Of a stretch of 33,259 nucleotides of DNA, positions 1-33,259 are shown piece after piece. A program made the translations under genes and the position numbers. The stretch is taken from contig NW_014577523.1 of the NCBI RefSeq assembly GCF_000485595.1, forward strand, positions 162,897 to 196,155, written 5' to 3'. How positions within the stretch are numbered: the first letter of the stretch is position 1; each line of letters begins with the position of its first letter. The DNA is from Priapulus caudatus. Lineage: Eukaryota; Priapulida; Priapulimorpha; Priapulimorphida; Priapulidae. The notes under the pieces are model-generated. The model did not search any database. It worked only from the letters and a program-made list of their open reading frames with translations, and was not told the origin of the DNA.

Positions 1-1160
1 GCTGTGTGCGCCCAACCTATACTAGTGCGCATTGTGGTACAGCTGGAACCCCCCCCCCCGCGCATACGCTATTTACGCTATGTATTAACTCTCATATCTC
101 GCGAGCGAAATAAGAGTTACATTTCTAGAAATTCTACATACATATAGACACATGTCTTAGCTAATAATCTCTGTGAATAATGAGTTTATTGACGCACGAT
201 TAGTCATATATTAGCAAATATATGCGCGCTGTATCGCCCTCATAGTAGGCCTAATATTACGCACGGCTATAGACGCCAGGCAAGTGTATTTAACTCTCAT
301 ATCTCCGCGAACGAATTGAGTTACACATCTAGAAATCTAGATACCTATAGACACGTCTTAGCTATAATTTTTGTAAATATTGAGTTTTATTGACGCACGA
401 TTAGTCAATATATTAGCAAATAGATGCACGCGGAAGTGAATTACAGCAATGATTAAATGTTCGAACCACCCAACTCCAAACTCGACTCTGCGCCCGCCGG
501 CACCTCGCAACACGCGTGTTTGTTTACATATAGCTTTGTGACGTACGCGTGTTCGGGAGTTCTGCGATGATAACCTCGCAATTTCTCAGCATCTCATAAG
601 GTGAATGGAACATTTTACCAATTTAGTGGTGTCAGTTAGTCACGGATATGTCACAGTAAGTACTAACCGTATATGTTTTACATACGTTCAGTTCACCTAT
701 TTTGCACACAGGCGGTCGATCATTGTAAAAATTGCTGTGAATATTTTATTTTATTGAGACGTTCCAACTCCCAAATGCCTTGCTTTCAACAGTCTTGTAC
801 GTCAATGCACGTGCGTCAAGAGCCACAAACTCCACACAATTTCATCTCTGTTAATGTTATTGTTGACGCCTGAACTGCGTGATTGATCAGGGAGGCGGGT
901 GCATGTAAGAGCCTGAGGGAGACATTTTCTTTGGCGGTTCCGAAAAAACACAATTCACTTGACAATTTCATGGGCCTTTTCAATTGCGAAGCTCTGCATA
1001 ATGGAGCCCCAACAAGCCCTTTGACTGACTAGTCAAGAATTCAAAGGTCTGTATATTGCTCTTATTTACCGTTCAGCGCGATAGTTCTTATTTAGAACAA
1101 AGTCTTCATTGTTAGCTTCTAAAAACTACAGACCATTCCGCCTGACACTGTGGAGACGTG

Positions 1161-1178
1161 CTATATATATATATATAT
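1161..1178. repeat. (TA)n microsatellite
   Basis: Short AT dinucleotide run inside the interior of the 5' repeat block. Confidence 0.7.
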
Positions 1179-1622
1179 TAGTGTAAGCGTACAACAGTCG
1201 CGCCGCGAGAGCAGTGGTATCCGGCAGCGTACGTTGGACGTAGGATTTGGACGGAATTTACAGGAAACTGTTGGCAATAATAGGTGAAAGAGAGTAGGCC
1301 TATAGGCTATAGAAACATTCGTATTTAGTTAGCATTATATTTTATTGAAACGCTTCAAGTGCCTGTGCTGACTAGTACCCAGTCTCCACTCGGTAAGTGC
1401 AGTGATGTTCAGCGTCCGCTGCCAGTACTAGCGAATAATAATTACATATCAATTTAAAGCATACCTCTTAAATTTAGTTTTCAATGTTGTAATGTAATGT
1501 GCTTATTACCTAACATTTAAGCCACAAACGAATAGCATTCTAAACAATAGTACCCAGTCCCAACTCGGTCATAGCACTCGACCACAATTATAATATACAC
1601 TAATATATTGACTAATAGTGCC

Positions 1623-1693
1623 TCAATAAACTCAATATTCACAGAGATTAAAGGTAGCGTCAATAAACTCAATATTCACAGAGATTAAAGGTA
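1623..1693. repeat. Tandem duplication, 37-bp period, two copies
   Basis: A 34-bp sequence beginning TCAATAAACTCAATATTC and ending AAAGGTA is present at 1623-1656 and again, identical, at 1660-1693. It lies in the inverted arm of the 5' repeat block and corresponds to a segment that is single in the direct copies, so it is probably a local duplication within this arm. Confidence 0.9.
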
Positions 1694-1804
1694 AGACATG
1701 TGTCTATATATGTATCTAGATTTCTAGAAATGTAACTCAATTCGTTCTCCAGATATGAGAGTTAATACACTTTCCTGCCGCCTATAGCGTAACTTAGCGT
1801 ATGC

Positions 1805-1832
1805 CAGAGCCGTCTTTATATATACGGCTCTG
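1805..1832. repeat. Short perfect hairpin in inverted arm
   Basis: CAGAGCCGT and ACGGCTCTG face each other across a short AT-rich loop. The G-run (1843-1859) follows just downstream. It is likely a subterminal structure of the transposable element; no gene follows that would make it a transcription terminator. Confidence 0.7.
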
Positions 1833-1935
1833 TCGTATGCGCGGGGGGGGGGGGGGGGGTTAACAGCTGTAGAGCGGTAGGGGGGTTCGGAGTCTGCTGG
1901 TTCGACAATTTAATCATCTGTAATTCATTTCTAAG

Positions 1936-2376
1936 GAATATCTGCATTGGGCACCCCCTCTAATATTTATAGTACTGCCATAAGCTACAAAAGTTCTGTG
2001 CCAAGTTTGATACTTTTGTCACTCCTGTAACGATTCGGCCCATATTTTGCACTAAGGGACCTGACTAATTATGGCATGCTATATAGCAAGTATGTGCATT
2101 ACAATTTACATGTTTGAAAATATTTTATATAGCATTATCTTTCCCCATTTATTTGGTTCTTAAGTTAACTAACCATTTTCAAGCTCTGCTATTGAGAGCT
2201 AAAAAATAAATTAGCAGGCTATTTTCATAATAACCCATATTTTCTTTATTTGCTTTGCATACTGATATCCCAACTAAGAACCTAAATGACTAATTCGTTT
2301 AATGGAAAATTCATTTAAAGAGCATAGAGATATATGATCTCATTTTTCACCTGCATTTAGTTTATAGTTTGTAATA
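1936..2376. other. Non-coding, AT-rich, upstream intron
   Basis: No coding similarity is visible. In particular there is nothing like the WWLNPLF-type N-terminal segment expected upstream in ABCC4, so earlier exons probably lie before position 1. Confidence 0.6.
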
Positions 2377-2583
2377 CTGTAAAGTCACTTATTTTCGTGG
2401 GTTCCAATTTTCGTGGTTTCAATAAAAAATACATGTTAGTGGGTTCTTAAATTCGTGGCCTCCACTCCGGAACCGGCAATTGACATATGTACATAATATT
2501 TCGTTGGGTACATAAATTCGTGAATTGATGGACCCACGAAATCCACGAAAATTAGAACCCCACGAAAAAAAAGGATTTTACAG
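2377..2583. mobile_element. MITE with CTGTAAA ends, TA-flanked (copy 1)
   Basis: Inverted ends: the left end reads CTGTAAAGTCACTTATTTTC and the right end is its approximate reverse complement, both containing TTTTCGTGG blocks. Both ends are flanked by TA, the usual target duplication of Tc1/mariner-type elements. A second copy lies at 27578-27920. It sits 65 bp before exon w1, so the acceptor of w1 has kept only a short host-derived tract. Confidence 0.85.
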
Positions 2584-2648
2584 TAACATTTATTATTGTG
2601 TGTTTATGGACCAGGAGGCAATACAATCTACGATGTCTCTCTTTGCAG

Positions 2649-30826
<28,178 letters not shown>

Positions 30827-32060
30827 TAAATTGCCAGGATGACTAGGAGTGAATATGAAACTTTACTATCACAATTAATTTGACAGACAAGGAAAGTTAT
30901 TTATTTCATAAATATTGTGTGATAGTAACAACATCATCGGTCGTGAAAGAAATCAATCGATCGTTAGTGGAGAAATTAATGTCCATCACCACCTATTACT
31001 AAGAAATTGGGTGAAGTGACTAAACAAATCCATATCTATTTCCATATATATCCATAAATCCATATGTGTACGTGGCAATCAATATATTTCGTAACGAACT
31101 GCAATTGGGTGCCGAATTGGTACACCATTGTCCATGTGTTGTACACTATTTACATGTTTAGTCTGTGTTTTGTCTGTTTTTCCAATTTCATAGTGTATGT
31201 TGTATACCAACTATACCAAGTTCTCTATACTAAGTCCGCATCTAACATCATGGTTACCTTCTTGTAAAGCTCAACGGTACTGGAATCGAGTTCCTTCCTT
31301 ATTCCCGTTACCTTTCCAGTGACATTTTCACTTTTGTTCATGCAAATCTATATAATAGTTATTGTTATCAAGTGCACACTATGCTATTTGCAGATTGTTG
31401 GAAATTAGTTTTAGTTTAGCGAGTGCTAGAGCATGTTGAAATGTTCATTTGGAATAATAAGGCAACAGGCGTGAAGATAACTATGACTAGGATAGATAAT
31501 AATTACATCACTGTATGTTACTATAATCACGACATTCAAATGTTGGTATTATTGTATATGCAGCATATCTGAGTAATATGATCTCTGGCTACTTAGTTAG
31601 ATACTGGCCAGTATATCAGGGTGGCCTTTAAGCCCACGCATTCACCTTGGTTTCATAAAACTAACGTGCCTTCTCCACGAAAATGCCCTGAATCCAACTA
31701 TTCTATATTTGCATTATTTATGATATAATTGTTATTCCAGCTTTTAGAAGATTAGAAAAAGGGTTTATATATGGTAAATTTAACAATCTAGACCAAAGTA
31801 ACACGTATTCCTAAGTAGGAATATAACCACATATCTTTATAACTTCAATGTTCCAGTTTCTGACTTTTAACATTGATGTCTGTGATGTCACTGTGTTTCG
31901 TGCAGTTAACATTTGTTCCACATGTTCCAGTTGAGGTATTATTTTAAATGTAATCTGCTCTCATGAATACTTTAAATAGTAATTATGATAACAGTAACGT
32001 ATCTTATATAGAAGTAATATCTGAATCATGTGAAATTAAAGATTGCGTTGTCATATCTTA
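30827..32060. other. 3' untranslated/downstream region
   Basis: AT-rich with no further coding similarity. A variant polyadenylation hexamer ATTAAA lies at 32035-32040; no AATAAA was found closer to the stop. Where the transcript ends cannot be decided from sequence alone. Confidence 0.45.
32035..32040 (+). terminator. Candidate polyadenylation hexamer ATTAAA
   Basis: The common variant hexamer, 1.2 kb after the stop and just before a repeat copy. It is only a candidate. Confidence 0.2.
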
Positions 32061-32231
32061 AAGGGGTACAACGCCCATAATTTTATGGGTATATTTGATA
32101 GTAAGTGCATAAATAATAGTACTATATACCTACAAATTTCTATAATCATGCATTCACATTTCTCATAAAACAACAGTTAGTTTTGAAATCTTTATTTTTG
32201 CTGCTGACATGTCACCCCGTGATTGTGCTAG
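32060..32231 (+). repeat. Dispersed repeat family R1, partial copy
   Basis: Starts near AAAGGGGTACAACGCCCATA, matches 12035-12170 from AAATAATAG through CATAAAACAAC to GCTGACATGTCACC, then diverges near GTGATTGTGCTAG. Confidence 0.75.
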
Positions 32232-33006
32232 CTATTAGTGAGGCATAAAATAGTTAGCAGCGTTCACCATTCATTCAAAAGGAGTATGTACATTGCTTAG
32301 CAGCAGCAACCAGACAGTACGCAAGTAATTGTGTATGCTGGTATTGCTGGTGTTTCCTGGAACAAGGCCTAACTAAAGAAATAGATTAACTGCAGGATTT
32401 AGGATGTAGGTGTGTGCCGCATTGCATTTCTGGCCTTGCTACTGACATGTTAAAGGTGCCCTCCACGAAATTTCAAGCGACAAACATAAAATCAGGCAAA
32501 AATGAAGTATTTTAACATTGCACGTTGTACTTGCCTATATATGTCTGATAGCTAAAAAAAAATGGCTCGGGAATACGTTTATCAAAGCTTTTAGACTACA
32601 AAGTGAAACGTGTCGGGTTGAAAGTTTTAACAGCGTTTCTTTTGCCGCCCTGCGCGCGATGTTGTGACGTATTACGTCGTCATCAATAAATGAGTCATAT
32701 TACACAGAACCGCCATTATACAGAACCGCAGCGAAAGCGATTTTGAGTTGGTGTTTCGTTGAGCAAATATAGGCTTGATACATATTTTTACAGTTTAATT
32801 TTCAAAGTTAACGTTCAGTTAAAGTGTAGTGAGTTATTTATTTACGTTTTTACAGTAGTTTGTTACAAAAATGTGCGTGTGGAAGACATCTTGAATCAAT
32901 GCTAGCACTCGTATGCACAGGCACTTGGGACAGTCAGTAAAAACTGAAAATAATATGAACGCACATTCACAAATACTACCGTAGGCCCTACCTCTCAATT
33001 ACAGTT
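32232..33006. other. Non-coding intergenic or downstream DNA
   Basis: No gene recognised. A segment from GGTGCCCTCCACGAAATTTC near 32455 resembles the edge of a dispersed element, but its other end was not found. Confidence 0.45.
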
Positions 33007-33237
33007 CACTGTTGTGTCACTGTATATCAACTTTCCTTCATAAAAACTAACGCCGGACGCTGCCGCACTCGCCGCTGCGAGTGTGCTGTGTCGCTATGAT
33101 AATAATAATAATATATAAAGCTTATATATATTATTATCATTATCATGGCGACACGGCACACTCGCAGCAGCGAGTGCGGGAGCGTTCGGCGTTAGTTTTT
33201 ATGAAGGAAAGTTGTTGATATACAGTGACACACAGTG
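33007..33237. mobile_element. Near-palindromic MITE at window end
   Basis: Two arms of about 105-115 bp meet near 33113 around an AT-rich centre (TATATAAAGCTTATATA). They share CACTG...TGTCACTGTATATCAAC, CTTTCCTTCATAAAAACTAA and GCACTCGC-GCTGCGAGTG segments. The right arm differs from the left at a few bases. No reading frame. Confidence 0.93.
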
Positions 33238-33259
33238 CCGAATCTCCACCCAAATCCAT

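Larger units (their letters stand above)
1..1935. repeat. Complex inverted repeat with internal direct duplication
   Basis: A block of about 148 bp occurs twice in direct orientation (about 82-229 and 286-433) and once inverted (about 1600-1760). All three share the ATTAACTCTCATATCT core, a TTCTAGAAAT-type palindrome and a segment reading GAGTTTATTGACGC. The outer parts also pair: a C-run followed by GCGCATAC at 49-67 is mirrored by GTATGCGC and a G-run at 1835-1859, beside ACAGCTG (39-45) and CAGCTGT (1864-1870). A GAATTACAG...GATTAAAT block at about 443-460 is mirrored at about 1911-1930. It resembles a TIR-bearing DNA transposon or foldback element with rearranged ends. The interior (434-1600) shows no recognisable protein. 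No clear target-site duplication was found. Confidence 0.75.

Noticed and set aside
462-476. GTTCGAACC-like tRNA B-box
   Set aside because: There is no matching A-box or cloverleaf, and the motif is part of the inverted repeat (a counterpart lies near 1898-1906).
2598-2648. In-frame ATG upstream of exon w1 as a possible start codon
   Set aside because: It lies in the intron right after a MITE, encodes nothing similar to ABCC4, and a strong acceptor (TCTCTTTGCAG) precedes the conserved sequence. The expected N-terminal region must come from upstream exons.
31064-31267. 67-codon hydrophobic open frame downstream of the stop
   Set aside because: AT-rich 3' region with no similarity; its hydrophobicity follows from T-rich base composition.

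Overview
The window is a eukaryotic, intron-rich, AT-leaning stretch, almost certainly from an invertebrate metazoan. Every recognisable coding segment belongs to one plus-strand gene broken by GT-AG introns. The introns are packed with short terminal-inverted-repeat (TIR) elements, microsatellites and dispersed repeats. I cannot name the species.

Gene: 22 exons (w1-w22, 2649-30826) encode the last 1244 residues of an ABCC4/MRP4-like ABC transporter. Exon order, phases and lengths join into one open frame of 3735 nt including the stop, with no internal stop and canonical splice dinucleotides throughout. The order is TMD1 (w1-w5), NBD1 (w6-w10), an acidic linker (w10-w11), TMD2 (w11-w16), NBD2 (w17-w22) and a C-terminal tail ending ETMV, a class I PDZ-ligand type ending. 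By comparison with ABCC4, roughly the first 90-100 residues lie upstream of the window. Residue numbers here start at the first residue encoded in the window (E1 at 2649).

Main observation: the fold and frame are kept, but many ATP-site residues are gone. NBD1 has a good Walker A, Q-loop and Walker B followed by Glu, but its LSGGQ signature has lost three residues and its switch His is Ser. NBD2 has a damaged Walker A (GQSISGKDS), Ala in place of the Q-loop Gln, Glu in place of the Walker B Asp and Asn in place of the switch His; its signature (FSTGQ) and the Glu after Walker B remain. The composite site that is catalytic in known ABCC proteins (NBD2 Walker with NBD1 signature) looks dead, while the normally degenerate site looks better kept. 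This may be a pseudo-transporter, or a protein with a changed role, rather than a simple exporter.

Layout: 1-1935 is a complex inverted repeat; 2377-2583 is a Tc1-like MITE; 2649-30826 is the gene. Its introns hold MITEs (8967-9147, 17155-17447, 20421-20632, 21483-21660, 22645-23060, 24085-24289, 26365-27095, 27578-27920, 30155-30341), three copies of one dispersed repeat (about 12035-12435, 23066-23428 and 32060-32231), a cluster of nuclear-receptor-type half-sites (6505-6705) and a possible 36-bp cassette exon (19994-20029). Downstream of the stop, 30827-33259 is non-coding and ends in a near-palindromic MITE (33007-33237). No second gene, tRNA, rRNA or CRISPR array was recognised.
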